From: Chitinophaga nivalis
GTDB lineage: Bacteria > Bacteroidota > Bacteroidia > Chitinophagales > Chitinophagaceae
DNA: 64,000 nt
Direction of reading: 5' to 3'
Assembly (NCBI RefSeq): GCF_025989125.1
Contig: NZ_JAPDNR010000001.1
Location: forward strand, 8,172,087-8,236,086
This document shows, piece by piece, positions 18,767 to 27,948 of this stretch. Made by a program: the position numbers and the translations under genes. Within the stretch, counting starts at the first letter, position 1, and each line of letters begins with the position of its first letter. Under the pieces are notes generated by a model. It saw only the letters and a list, made by a program, of their open reading frames with translations, was not told the origin of the DNA and searched no databases.

Positions 18767-19579
18767 ATGAAAAAATTGACCATTATCTTTTTAGCGCTTG
18801 CGCTAACCAGTTGCCTTAAACCTACTCCTACTCCCTATCCACAGTATCCCGGTTTAAAAATTATTTCCTGGAAAGGCACCAGTATTGCGGCACCGAATGA
18901 TGGTCCAGATTCCGTTCGGTTTACCTATAACCGTAAAGGCAATCCGATCAGGGTAGAGCGGGCACATACCAGTACCGGCATTACACAGTATCAGCTCCGG
19001 TACGATCAGCAGGACCGGCTGCGGGTGCTGATTAATTCTACCATTGGCGCAGAAGCCATCGGAGATATTTTTGACGAATGGCATCAATATTATTACGACA
19101 AACAACAAAGGATCGCATTGGATAGCGTGTATGTTTTTGGTCGTATCGGCCCGCACGGTCCTATACCCAGAAGTGGCAACCAGGTGGATCTTGGTTATGT
19201 GATTACGTTTGCCTACGACTCGCTCAACCGGATTGTACAAGTGACCAGAAAAGTAGGTGGCCACGCCACGAATGCTACTATTTCTACCTATCATTACAAC
19301 CAACACGGTAATGCTTATTGGATCAATGAACAGCGACCTTACGGCGAACCGGCACTCAACACTTATCCGGTGTATGATGACAAATTCAATCCACACAGAT
19401 TACATCCTGTCTGGCAGTTCATTGATCAGGATTACAGTACCAATAATCCGTTTATCGCTGTCGGTTATAATAAGCTGGGACTACCCACCAGCGTGCCTAT
19501 TCCACCTAAAACAACACCTTCTTTCTACTTCGGTTTATTTGGTTTTATCACCATTGATCATATCAAATATGGCTATTAA
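18767..19579 (+). CDS. Tandem lipoprotein paralogue 4 (unknown function)
   Basis: The start at 18767 (MKKLTIIFLALALTSC) is preferred: the in-frame ATG at 18725 lies inside the terminator hairpin. The 270 residues carry the family motifs YNRKGNPIRVERAHTSTG, LRYDQQDRLRVLI, VFGRIGPHGPIPRSGN, YHYNQHGNAYWINEQRP, FNPHRLHPVWQFIDQDYS and the end IDHIKYGY. It is the first of a closer subgroup (4-6). Its own promoter must lie between the terminator and 18767 or inside the hairpin region. Function unknown. Confidence 0.8.
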   Translation: MKKLTIIFLALALTSCLKPTPTPYPQYPGLKIISWKGTSIAAPNDGPDSVRFTYNRKGNPIRVERAHTSTGITQYQLRYDQQDRLRVLINSTIGAEAIGDIFDEWHQYYYDKQQRIALDSVYVFGRIGPHGPIPRSGNQVDLGYVITFAYDSLNRIVQVTRKVGGHATNATISTYHYNQHGNAYWINEQRPYGEPALNTYPVYDDKFNPHRLHPVWQFIDQDYSTNNPFIAVGYNKLGLPTSVPIPPKTTPSFYFGLFGFITIDHIKYGY

Positions 19580-19654
19580 AAAAACCGTCAATTTATTACG
19601 GTATCCCTGAACATACAAGACCGCTATTTATTCCATTATTAAATCCTTATTACC

Positions 19655-20479
19655 ATGAAATCAAACTATCTCTTAGCGTTATTAACGCTTATTTTTGCTG
19701 GTTGCGTGAAACCGGCGCCTACCATCTTTCCGCAGCATACCGGATTAAAGATCCTTTCCTGGAAAGGCACTAGTGTGGCTGCTCCCGACGATGGCAGTGA
19801 TTCTGTGAAGATCACCTATAACAGGGCCGGTAACCCGGTCAGGATACAGCGGATACACACCAGTACCGGTTATCCACATTACAAACTGCAATATGACCAG
19901 CAACAGCGGCTCACCGACCTCATTGAATTCTACGGTACCAATGAACAGATAGGGGATGTTTTCCATGCCTGGCATAAGTTTGTTCACGACAACCAAAACA
20001 GGATTATAAGGGACAGCATCTATGTTTTTGGTTTCTTCGGACCTCATGGCCCGCTACCTAGGCCACATAGCTCAGGTATCGATGACCTGTACTCCTATGC
20101 CTATGATGCGCAAAACAGGATGGTAAAAATGACGCGGAAGATGGGTGATCTCAACAGTGATGATATCACTACCAACTACCATTACAACAGTCAGGGAAAT
20201 GTTTATTGGATCAAGGTACGCCAGCCCAATACGGATTCATTGCAATATCCGAATGCAGACATCTACCCTACCTATGATCATCAATTTAACCCGCACCGGT
20301 TGCATCCTGTCTGGCAATTCATTGATAGGGATTATAACAACAATAATCCTTTCAATGCCGCCAGCTACAATATATACGGCTTACCCACCAGCATTCCTAT
20401 TGATCCAACACTGGGTTATTTCTCTTATTTCGGCATCATTGGTTTCAAGACGATTGATCACATCAAATATGGCTACTAA
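19655..20479 (+). CDS. Tandem lipoprotein paralogue 5 (unknown function)
   Basis: The 274 residues have the lipobox LTLIFAGC and start MKSNYLLALLTLI, nearly the same as copy 6. Motifs are YNRAGNPVRIQRIHTSTGYP, LQYDQQQRLTDLI, FHAWHKFVHDNQNRII, FGFFGPHGPLPRPH, YHYNSQGNVYWIKVRQP, FNPHRLHPVWQFIDRDYN and ending IDHIKYGY. The 50 nt before its ATG are almost identical to those before copy 6, which shows a recent duplication including the leader. Function unknown. Confidence 0.8.
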   Translation: MKSNYLLALLTLIFAGCVKPAPTIFPQHTGLKILSWKGTSVAAPDDGSDSVKITYNRAGNPVRIQRIHTSTGYPHYKLQYDQQQRLTDLIEFYGTNEQIGDVFHAWHKFVHDNQNRIIRDSIYVFGFFGPHGPLPRPHSSGIDDLYSYAYDAQNRMVKMTRKMGDLNSDDITTNYHYNSQGNVYWIKVRQPNTDSLQYPNADIYPTYDHQFNPHRLHPVWQFIDRDYNNNNPFNAASYNIYGLPTSIPIDPTLGYFSYFGIIGFKTIDHIKYGY

Positions 20480-20575
20480 AAAACACGATACCGGCTGTCA
20501 ATCAAACGACGGGTTATTACAGTACCACTGAACATACAGCACCGCTATTTATTCCATTATTAAATCCTTATTACC

Positions 20576-21397
20576 ATGAAATCAAACTATCTCTTAGTGT
20601 TGTTAACGCTTATCCTTGCCAGTTGTGTAAAACCGGCTCCTCCCACCTTTCCGCCACCGCATAAGGGCTTAAAATTGCTTTCCTGGGCAGGTAACCGGGT
20701 GTATCATTATGGTCGTGATTCCGTGAAGATCACCTATAACAGCGCCGGCTACCCGGTCAGGATATTGCGGGCAGAATCCGGCACCGGCTACCCTCATTAC
20801 AAACTGCGATATGACCGGCACAATCGCCTCACCGACATGATTGAGTTCTTTTACGACCGTGAACAAACAGAGGATCCTTTCCATGCCTGGCATAAATTTG
20901 TGCACGACAATAAAAACAGGATTATTCAGGATAGCATCTATGTTTATGGCTCCTTCGGACCACATGGCGAGCTTATCCCCAGGCCCAATGCTACGTATAT
21001 CGACGATTTCTACATGTATGCTTATGACTCACTTAACAGAATTATCAAAATAACCAGGAAAGTAACTGGTCCTTATCACGATACCGTTGTCACAACCTAC
21101 CATTACGACAGTCGGGGAAACGCTTATCAGATCAATGTACGTGAGCAGGGTAAGCATTCCCTTCAAAATCCTGGCAGCAATACCTACCCGGTTTACGATG
21201 ATAAGTTCAATCCACACCGGCTGCATCCTGTCTGGCAATTCATCAGTAAGGATTACAGTACCAATAATCCCTTCATCGCTGCCAGTTACAATATATACGG
21301 CTTGCCTACCAGCATGCCCGTCCCTAACGCTGATTTTTTCTACTATTTCGGCATAGTTGGCTTCGAGACGATCGAAAACATCAAATACGGGTATTAA
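20576..21397 (+). CDS. Tandem lipoprotein paralogue 6 (unknown function)
   Basis: The 273 residues have the lipobox LTLILASC. The signal peptide, leader and most of the body are close to copy 5, but the segment after the Cys differs (KPAPPTFPPPHKGLKLLSWA). Motifs are YNSAGYPVRILRAESGTGYP, LRYDRHNRLTDMIEF, FHAWHKFVHDNKNRII, YHYDSRGNAYQI, FNPHRLHPVWQFISKDYS and ENIKYGY. It is the last of the array, followed by a large palindromic hairpin. Function unknown. Confidence 0.8.
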   Translation: MKSNYLLVLLTLILASCVKPAPPTFPPPHKGLKLLSWAGNRVYHYGRDSVKITYNSAGYPVRILRAESGTGYPHYKLRYDRHNRLTDMIEFFYDREQTEDPFHAWHKFVHDNKNRIIQDSIYVYGSFGPHGELIPRPNATYIDDFYMYAYDSLNRIIKITRKVTGPYHDTVVTTYHYDSRGNAYQINVREQGKHSLQNPGSNTYPVYDDKFNPHRLHPVWQFISKDYSTNNPFIAASYNIYGLPTSMPVPNADFFYYFGIVGFETIENIKYGY

Positions 21398-21455
21398 GCT
21401 ATCAAAAAAATGACAGCCGGTATCAGTTCAACAGGGACGTAATTCCCTAAAAAAA

Positions 21456-21511
21456 TTAAGCATTACACTGTTGTGAAGAGCGATCGCTTTTTCACAACAG
21501 GTAATGCTTAA
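21456..21511. terminator. Nested hairpin between convergent lipoprotein array and accC
   Basis: Outer arms TTAAGCATTAC / GTAATGCTTAA and inner arms TGTTGTGAA / TTCACAACA surround a loop containing AGCGATCGCT. The position between convergent genes suggests a two-way terminator. Confidence 0.55.
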
Positions 21512-21531
21512 TACCAGATCAGGAAATCCGG

Positions 21532-22869
21532 TTATACTAACTTAAACGTTTCGGTGAATTTGGTAGTAAAGTTGCCTTTACGGAAATTCTCGTCGCGCAT
21601 CAGTTGCTGATGGAACGGAATGGTTGTTTTCACGCCTTCGATTACAAATTCGCTCAGTGCGCGCTCCATGGTGTTGATCGCTTCTTCGCGGGTTTGTGCC
21701 ATGGTGATGATTTTCGCTACCATGGAATCGTAGTACGGAGGAATCACATAACCGGCATAGATGTGGGAGTCTACCCGCACACCGTGACCGCCTGGGATAT
21801 GTAATACCGTGATTTTACCGGGAGACGGACGGAAGTCGTTGTAAGGATCTTCCGCATTGATACGGCACTCGATGGCATGCATCTGTGGCATATAATTTTT
21901 TCCGGAGATCGGAATACCCGCAGCAATTTTGATTTGCTCTTTTACGAGGTCAAAATTGATGACTTCTTCTGTTACACCATGTTCTACCTGGATACGGGTG
22001 TTCATTTCCATGAAGTAGAAGTTACGGTGTTTGTCTACCAGGAACTCGATGGTACCAACGCTTTCGTAGTTGATGGCGCTGGCAGCTTTGATCGCTGCTT
22101 CACCCATCTGTTCGCGCAGTTCCGGTGTCATGAAAGGAGAAGGAGATTCTTCTACCAGTTTCTGGTGACGACGCTGGATAGAACAGTCTCTTTCACTCAG
22201 GTGGCATACTTTGCCGTATTGGTCACCTGCAATCTGGATTTCAATGTGACGGGGTTCTTCCACGAATTTCTCCATGTAGATACCATCGTTATTGAAAGCA
22301 GCACGGGCTTCATTTTTAGCCATGTTGTAGGCGTTCTCCAGCTCACTTTCTTCCCATACCACACGCATACCTTTACCACCACCGCCGGCAGTAGCTTTGA
22401 TGATTACCGGGAGACCCATTTTCAGCGCAATTACTTTCGCTTCTTCTACGCTCTCCAGGAGGCCTTCGGAACCAGGAATAACCGGTACACCGGCAGCAAT
22501 CATGGTTTCTTTGGCGGTCATTTTATCACCCATTCTGCGGATCATATCCGGTGTGGGTCCGATGAACTTGATACCATGTTCACCGCATATTTCTGCGAAG
22601 CGGGCATTTTCGGCGAGGAAGCCGTATCCGGGATGGATAGCGTCTGCATTGGTGATTTCCGCTGCAGCCATCAGGTGAGGGATGTTCAGGTAAGACTCGC
22701 TGCTTTGCGGTTTGCCTATACATACCGCTTCATCTGCAAACTTCACATGCAGGCTGTCTTTATCTGCTGTAGAATAAACTGCCACCGTTTTGATTCCCAT
22801 CTCCTTACAGGTACGGATAATCCGGAGGGCAATTTCGCCACGGTTAGCAATCAATATTTTTTTAAACAT
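21532..22869 (-). CDS. accC: Acetyl-CoA carboxylase biotin carboxylase subunit
   Basis: The 445 residues (MFKKILIANRGEIALRIIRT) are full length for AccC. It carboxylates biotin on AccB with ATP and bicarbonate, the first step of fatty-acid synthesis. Visible features are the N-terminal domain, the ATP-grasp glycine loop KATAGGGGKGMRVVW, HIEIQIAGDQYGKVCHLSER, the metal/ATP segment NFYFMEMNTRIQVEHGVTE and the C-terminal domain ending in FTETFKLV. It follows accB on the same strand 121 nt downstream, and efp is upstream of accB. This efp-accB-accC order is common in Bacteroidota. Confidence 0.96.
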   Translation of the reverse strand: MFKKILIANRGEIALRIIRTCKEMGIKTVAVYSTADKDSLHVKFADEAVCIGKPQSSESYLNIPHLMAAAEITNADAIHPGYGFLAENARFAEICGEHGIKFIGPTPDMIRRMGDKMTAKETMIAAGVPVIPGSEGLLESVEEAKVIALKMGLPVIIKATAGGGGKGMRVVWEESELENAYNMAKNEARAAFNNDGIYMEKFVEEPRHIEIQIAGDQYGKVCHLSERDCSIQRRHQKLVEESPSPFMTPELREQMGEAAIKAASAINYESVGTIEFLVDKHRNFYFMEMNTRIQVEHGVTEEVINFDLVKEQIKIAAGIPISGKNYMPQMHAIECRINAEDPYNDFRPSPGKITVLHIPGGHGVRVDSHIYAGYVIPPYYDSMVAKIITMAQTREEAINTMERALSEFVIEGVKTTIPFHQQLMRDENFRKGNFTTKFTETFKLV

Positions 22870-22990
22870 TGTTTTCCTTATAAGTTAATAATAGCGGTTA
22901 GCTTGTAGCAATTGACTTTCAGCAGTTAGCCTTTAACCTGACACGGATGCCAGCGGCTAAAGGCTAACTGCTTATATTCAGATGCTATTA

Positions 22991-23476
22991 TTACGGTTCA
23001 ACTAAAAACAAAGGTTGATCATATTCTACCGGAGAAGCATCGTCTACCAATACCTTCACGATTTTACCACTCACTTCACTTTCGATTTCGTTGAATAATT
23101 TCATGGCTTCGATAATGCAAACTACTTTACCGGAAGCTACTTCGTCACCAACGTTTACGAAAGCAGCTTTGTCTGGACCAGCGCTGCGGTAGAAGGTACC
23201 GATCATGGGTGATTTGATAGTAACCAGGTTGTCTGCTTTAGCAGCGGCAGCAGGTGCTGTGGCGGCAGGAGCAGCAACGGCTACAGGGGCTGCTACAGGA
23301 GCTGCAGCGGCTACTGTTTGTACAGGCGCTGCGGCGGCAGGCACTGCGATAACCTGTTGTACTTCGTTATCTTTCTGTTTTATTGTAATCTTAAACTTGT
23401 CCTGTTCAATGCTCAGTTCACTGATATTTGATTTGTTGATCATTTTTACCAGTTCCTGAATCTGTTTAAAGTCCAT
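22991..23476 (-). CDS. accB: Biotin carboxyl carrier protein of acetyl-CoA carboxylase
   Basis: The 161 residues have the usual three parts: an N-terminal dimer region (MDFKQIQELVKMINKSNISE), an Ala/Pro-rich linker (about 50-85) and a C-terminal biotinyl domain. The biotin-attachment Lys is in IIEAMKLFNEIESE, and IKSPMIGTFYRSAGPDKAAF is the typical thumb-bearing start of AccB domains. It carries the carboxyl group between AccC and the carboxyltransferase, whose subunits are not in this window. Confidence 0.96.
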   Translation of the reverse strand: MDFKQIQELVKMINKSNISELSIEQDKFKITIKQKDNEVQQVIAVPAAAAPVQTVAAAAPVAAPVAVAAPAATAPAAAAKADNLVTIKSPMIGTFYRSAGPDKAAFVNVGDEVASGKVVCIIEAMKLFNEIESEVSGKIVKVLVDDASPVEYDQPLFLVEP

Positions 23477-23617
23477 GTAGACAGTTTTTGGTTTAGAAAT
23501 TATATAAAATATGTAGGGATTTTTCTATTCCTATTATCCGGGAGGGCGCCACTACAAGTGATGTCACAGCAGTAGTCTCCGGTTAAACAGTTAAATAAAA
23601 AAATCCCAATAAAAAGT

Positions 23618-24184
23618 TTATTCTTTTACTCTCTCGATGTATTCACCGGTTTTGGTGTTCACACGAATTTTCTCCCCTTCTTCCACAAACAGCGGAACCA
23701 TTACAGTAGCACCTGTTTCAACGGTAGCCGGTTTCAGGGTACGGGTAGCAGTATCGCCTTTTACACCTGGTTCGGAGTAAGTAACCAGCATTACTATTTT
23801 ATCCGGCAGTTCTACCGCCATAAACTGATCTGTTTCAGTGTTGATCTGTACACTCACTTCCTGACCATCTTTCAAAAACTGAGGGGCATCGATGGTGTTT
23901 TCAGGCATAATGATTTGTTCAAAAGTTTCATTATCCATGAAGTTATAACCAGTATCGTCTTTGTACAGGAATTGAAAAGCTTTCTTTTCAATTCGCACCG
24001 GGAAGATGGTATCTCCGGAATTCCAGGTATGCTCTATGGAACGGCTATTGTCAACGCCTTTCAATTTAGCCCAAACCTTTGCAGCTGCACGGGCGGTTTT
24101 ATTCTGACCAAACTCTACAACAGAATACAAACTGTTTTCCAGTTTGATGATTAATCCTGTTCTGATATCTGCGGTGGTAGCCAT
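23618..24184 (-). CDS. efp: Elongation factor P, arginine-type loop
   Basis: The 188 residues have the three-domain EF-P form with GYNFMDNETFEQI, VTYSEPGVKGDTATRTLKPA and ETGATVMVPLFVEEGEKIRV. EF-P binds the ribosome between P and E sites and relieves stalling at polyproline. The domain I loop reads FGQNKTARAAAKVWAKLK. By hand alignment the residue at the tip, where E. coli has modified Lys34, is Arg32, as in the EarP-rhamnosylated EF-P of Pseudomonas. A TACTTTTG box lies at 24228-24235 (minus). Confidence 0.95.
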   Translation of the reverse strand: MATTADIRTGLIIKLENSLYSVVEFGQNKTARAAAKVWAKLKGVDNSRSIEHTWNSGDTIFPVRIEKKAFQFLYKDDTGYNFMDNETFEQIIMPENTIDAPQFLKDGQEVSVQINTETDQFMAVELPDKIVMLVTYSEPGVKGDTATRTLKPATVETGATVMVPLFVEEGEKIRVNTKTGEYIERVKE

Positions 24185-24227
24185 AAATTTAGGTTACGGA
24201 TTTTAAGTTAAAAATTTATACGGATTG

Positions 24228-24235
24228 CAAAAGTA
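24228..24235 (-). promoter_or_regulatory. Promoter -7 box of efp
   Basis: It reads TACTTTTG on the minus strand, 44 nt before the efp start, and fits TAnnTTTG. Confidence 0.5.
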
Positions 24236-24376
24236 AAAATTTTCGCATATGAACGAGCAACTAATTCCCAAAAATAGGGAGATTCGCGCCTTTTCAACCC
24301 AATTTTCGGCTTTTTTCTCCAATAAATCACATTAAAGGGGTAAATTGAACATTAAATCAAGCAATTTTTTCTGACC

Positions 24377-24880
24377 ATGCGTTACCTGATTCTAGTTATT
24401 TTATGCTGGCTGCCCGCTTTAGCAAAGGCTCAAACCACTACTGCCACCACTACCAAACCACCTTATCTGCAATATCCAATTATTCCGGCTTTTCCGCTGA
24501 CGATGGTAGATGGACACATCATTACCAAAAATGACCTGCGGAAAAATGAAAAAACCATGGTATTTGTTTTCAGCGTAGATTGTGATCACTGTAAGCACCT
24601 GACCGAAGAAGTGTTGAAAGATATTGACAAGTTCAAAAAAACACAGATCCTGATGGTAACCCCCTTCAAGGTAGAGCAAATGAAGGAATATTATGATCGT
24701 TATAATATCAAAAACTATCCGAATATCATCATGGCCAGTGAACCCACCCGCCAGATCATGTACTTTTATGACCTGAAATATTTCCCGGGATTATATATAT
24801 ATGATAAAAAACAGCATTTCGTAAAGGGTTTTGAGGGAACAGCTAAGGTAGATTCCCTGCTGTATTTCCTGAACAAATAA
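24377..24880 (+). CDS. Secreted thioredoxin-fold protein
   Basis: The 167 residues begin with a signal peptide (ending LPALAKAQ), then a thioredoxin/TlpA-like core: TMVFVFSVDCDHCKHLTEEV has a CxxC redox motif (CDHC), and YNIKNYPNIIMAS resembles the cis-Pro strand. FFLNK-type ends as here (SLLYFLNK) are common in periplasmic thiol proteins of Bacteroidota. It probably reduces or senses disulphides in the envelope. It is between efp (divergent) and mdh, and no partner gene is obvious. Confidence 0.75.
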   Translation: MRYLILVILCWLPALAKAQTTTATTTKPPYLQYPIIPAFPLTMVDGHIITKNDLRKNEKTMVFVFSVDCDHCKHLTEEVLKDIDKFKKTQILMVTPFKVEQMKEYYDRYNIKNYPNIIMASEPTRQIMYFYDLKYFPGLYIYDKKQHFVKGFEGTAKVDSLLYFLNK

Positions 24881-24930
24881 TATCGCGTTAAATTGTCGCG
24901 GAACGAACTGTTTATATAGTGCCGAATCAT

Positions 24931-24938
24931 TACATTTG
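24931..24938 (+). promoter_or_regulatory. Promoter -7 box of mdh
   Basis: TACATTTG, a full TAnnTTTG match, lies 51 nt before the mdh start. Confidence 0.5.
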
Positions 24939-24988
24939 TTTAATTACATTCATCACAATCATTCTTCACTTTTAAAGCTATAGACAAA

Positions 24989-25930
24989 ATGAAAGTTACC
25001 GTAGTAGGAGCCGGAAATGTGGGCGCAACCTGTGCCAACGTGTTGGCCCACAGAGATTTTCTGCAGGAGGTGGTTTTATTGGATATTAAGGAAGGAACAG
25101 CTGAAGGAAAGGCACTTGATACCTGGCAACAGGCTCCCATCGATTATTACAGCACCAAAGTTACCGGCGTTACCAACGATTACGCTAAAACAGCCAACAG
25201 TGACGTAGTAGTAATTACTTCCGGCTTACCCCGTAAACCTGGTATGAGCCGCGACGACCTGATTTCTACGAATGCCAACATCGTAAAATCTGTTACCGAA
25301 AATATCACCAAACATTCTCCGGAAGCCATTATTATTGTAGTGAGCAACCCACTGGATGTGATGACCTATTGTGCTTTCCTGACTGCCAAAAAAGACAGCA
25401 GCAAAGTATTCGGTATGGCTGGTATCCTGGATACTGCCCGTTACCGTGCTTTCCTGGCCGACGAAATTGGCTGTTCACCTAAAGATATCCAGGCAATACT
25501 CATGGGTGGCCACGGCGATACCATGGTGCCACTGCCCCGTTACACTACTGTAGCCGGTATTCCGGTAACAGAACTGGTAGCAGCAGATAAACTCGAAGCG
25601 ATCATCCAACGCACCAAAGTAGGCGGCGGCGAAATCGTAAACCTCCTGGGCACTTCCGCCTGGTACGCACCAGGTGCTGCAGCAGCACAGATGGTAGAAG
25701 CCATCGTAAAAGATGAAAAACGTATATTCCCTGTATGTGCATGGCTCACCGGCCAGTATAACCTGAAAGATATTTACCTGGGAGTACCTGTAGTTTTAGG
25801 CAAAAAAGGCATCGAAAAAATCATTGAACTGCAACTCAACGATGAAGAAAAAGCTTCCCTGAATACTTCCGCCCAACACGTAAAAGAAGTGATGGACGTA
25901 TTGGATAAAATGCAGTCTGCTACTGCATAG
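24989..25930 (+). CDS. mdh: Malate dehydrogenase
   Basis: The 313 residues are of the LDH-like bacterial MDH type. Visible features are the dinucleotide motif VTVVGAGNVGATCANVLA, the substrate loop with arginines in GLPRKPGMSRDDL, VVSNPLDVMTYCA, and the catalytic His in MGGHGDTMVPLPRYTTVAGI. It interconverts malate and oxaloacetate with NAD in the TCA cycle. The active-site loop arginine (PRKPGM) favours malate over lactate. It is a single gene with a TACATTTG promoter and a long hairpin terminator. Confidence 0.95.
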   Translation: MKVTVVGAGNVGATCANVLAHRDFLQEVVLLDIKEGTAEGKALDTWQQAPIDYYSTKVTGVTNDYAKTANSDVVVITSGLPRKPGMSRDDLISTNANIVKSVTENITKHSPEAIIIVVSNPLDVMTYCAFLTAKKDSSKVFGMAGILDTARYRAFLADEIGCSPKDIQAILMGGHGDTMVPLPRYTTVAGIPVTELVAADKLEAIIQRTKVGGGEIVNLLGTSAWYAPGAAAAQMVEAIVKDEKRIFPVCAWLTGQYNLKDIYLGVPVVLGKKGIEKIIELQLNDEEKASLNTSAQHVKEVMDVLDKMQSATA

Positions 25931-25956
25931 GAAGAAAATCACGTTTAAAGCATTGG

Positions 25957-26048
25957 TTACGCACTGCAAGCAAGATACCCGGGAAGATCATCCGCTATGA
26001 GCCGCTCATACAATCTCCTTTATATCTTACTTACAGTGCGTAATTTTT
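25957..26048 (+). terminator. Long-loop hairpin terminator after mdh
   Basis: A 10-bp stem (TTACGCACTG / CAGTGCGTAA) closes a loop of 67 nt and is followed by TTTTT. The loop may hold more structure. Confidence 0.55.
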
Positions 26049-26200
26049 AAACTGTAATTCGTAATTTTTTTTAATATTATTTTCCCTCTGGAAGCGGATT
26101 CAGTGTTAAAAAAGAATTGTAATTTTGATAGAAGGTGCTAACACGGTATAAATGAAAGCCTTCCAAACCGTTACATCACATTTAGTTTAACTCTGAGTAT

Positions 26201-26662
26201 ATGTCTAATCTTGAAAAACTAATCACACAAAAAACCTTCGAAAATGAAAACCAGCGGGGTTTAATCAGCCTCATATTTGTAGGTAACTGGATCACCTCCC
26301 GACATCAGCAATTTTTTAAGCAATATGATATCACCATGCAGCAGTTCAACATTTTGCGTATTCTGCGTGGCCAACACCCTAAAGCGGCAAGTATCAACGT
26401 ATTAAAGGAAAGAATGCTGGACAAAATGAGCGATGTTTCCCGGCTGGTAGAAAGACTGCGGAAAACAGACCTCGTAGAACGTAAAAGCTGCGAAATGGAC
26501 CGGCGTGCAGTAGATGTGCGTATCACGGCCAAAGGACTGGAGCTGCTTAAAACCATTGATACAGAACTCGGCCGGCTGGACGATGCATTCAAATCATTGA
26601 ATGAAAAAGAAGTCCAGCAGCTCAATAAACTGCTGGACAAAATGCTCGAAAGCTATCATTAA
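26201..26662 (+). CDS. MarR-family transcriptional regulator
   Basis: The 153 residues form a MarR winged-helix repressor: an N-terminal dimer helix, QFNILRILRGQHPKAASINV, the recognition helix DKMSDVSRLVERLRKTDLV and wing RKSCEMDRRAVDVRITAKG, then a C-terminal dimer helix. It binds DNA as a dimer, often released by small phenolic or antibiotic ligands. Its stop codon abuts the stop of the convergent MFS gene with no spacer. The target may be itself or unlinked genes, since the MFS promoter lies 1.2 kb away. Confidence 0.88.
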   Translation: MSNLEKLITQKTFENENQRGLISLIFVGNWITSRHQQFFKQYDITMQQFNILRILRGQHPKAASINVLKERMLDKMSDVSRLVERLRKTDLVERKSCEMDRRAVDVRITAKGLELLKTIDTELGRLDDAFKSLNEKEVQQLNKLLDKMLESYH

Positions 26663-27898
26663 TTATATTTCTTCCAGGTAATTGAGATCTTTCCCAAATG
26701 TTTCTTCGATCTTCCAGGCGGTGATCACCGCAATCCCAATACAGATCACTGCAACAATAGCTCCGCTTTGTAAGAACGTAAAGTAGTTTTGTGTTTTAAT
26801 AAACAATATAGAAATCAAGGGTAACATGCCGCGGGCAAAGTTAGGTACCGTCGTAGCCACCGTGGCTCTCAGATTCGTACCAAAACTTTCGGCAGCTATG
26901 GTGACGAAAATAGTCCAGAAGCCCACACTGAATCCCAGCAGGGTGCATACCGTATAAAATGCCGCCTGCGTAGCGCCGTGCATATTCAGGTATATGGCCA
27001 CCATAATAGCCGTGAACACCAGGAATAACAGCATCACCTTCCGGCGGCTTTTCCATACCTGACTGAGATAACCGGTGGCAAAATCGCCCACCGTTAACCC
27101 GGCATAACAAAAAGCCACTGCGTCACCAGGATTAATACTGCCCTGTACCTGCATGATAGCCGCAAATTTATTGGAGAAAGCTATCAGGATACCTACCACA
27201 AACCAGGTAGGGGTACCTAACAATAAACATTTCAGGTATTTCAAAAAACGGTCTTTTTGGGTAAATAAGGAAAAAAAGCTCCCTCTCGCCGCCGAAGTTG
27301 CCTTCACCTGGTTAAACATCTGCGACTCCATTACACTCACCCGCAGGATCAGCAACGCCAATCCCAGTCCGCCGCCAATGAAATAACAGATCCGCCAGTT
27401 TTCTACCAGCTTGGCAATGAGGTTGGCCGCCACCGCACCGGAAACGCCTACTGTAGCCACAATCATGGTACCATAGCCGCGCTTTTCCTTCGGTAGTATT
27501 TCTGATACCAGGGTAATCCCTGCGCCCAGTTCTCCGGCCAGGCCGAAGCCTGCCACGAAGCGCCACAGCAGATAACCATTGATGCTATGCACAAAACCAT
27601 TGGCAATATTGGCAACAGAATAAATAAGGATGGAACCGAATAAGACACTGAGTCGTCCTTTTTTATCGCCGATGATCCCCCAGAAGATACCGCCGACGAG
27701 TAGTCCCAGCATTTGAATGTTGATCAGCAGCAATCCCGCACCGGCATCGATTTCACTTTGTGGCAGGCCTAATTCCTTTAAGCTGGGTACCCGCACAATG
27801 GTAAATAGCAGGAGATCGTAAATGTCTACAAAATAGCCCAGTGATGCCACGATCACCGCTATATTAAAAATAGAAACGGAACGGCTTTCGGTTTTCAT
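26663..27898 (-). CDS. MFS transporter
   Basis: The start at 27898 (MKTESRSVSIFNIAVIVASL) gives 411 residues with about 12 membrane helices. Family marks include LGYFVDIYDLLLF in helix 1, GIFWGIIGDKKGRLSVLFGS (the loop 2-3 motif GxxxDKxGRR) and RFVAGFGLAGELGAGITLVSE in helix 4, as in metabolite:H+ symporters of the sugar/acid type. The substrate is not evident. The gene converges on marR with touching stop codons. A terminator hairpin lies upstream between it and the DedA gene. Confidence 0.88.
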   Translation of the reverse strand: MKTESRSVSIFNIAVIVASLGYFVDIYDLLLFTIVRVPSLKELGLPQSEIDAGAGLLLINIQMLGLLVGGIFWGIIGDKKGRLSVLFGSILIYSVANIANGFVHSINGYLLWRFVAGFGLAGELGAGITLVSEILPKEKRGYGTMIVATVGVSGAVAANLIAKLVENWRICYFIGGGLGLALLILRVSVMESQMFNQVKATSAARGSFFSLFTQKDRFLKYLKCLLLGTPTWFVVGILIAFSNKFAAIMQVQGSINPGDAVAFCYAGLTVGDFATGYLSQVWKSRRKVMLLFLVFTAIMVAIYLNMHGATQAAFYTVCTLLGFSVGFWTIFVTIAAESFGTNLRATVATTVPNFARGMLPLISILFIKTQNYFTFLQSGAIVAVICIGIAVITAWKIEETFGKDLNYLEEI

Positions 27899-27948
27899 TT
27901 GTTTTGGTTGATAAACGTCAGTTATTGGTTGATAACTGTAATATAAAA

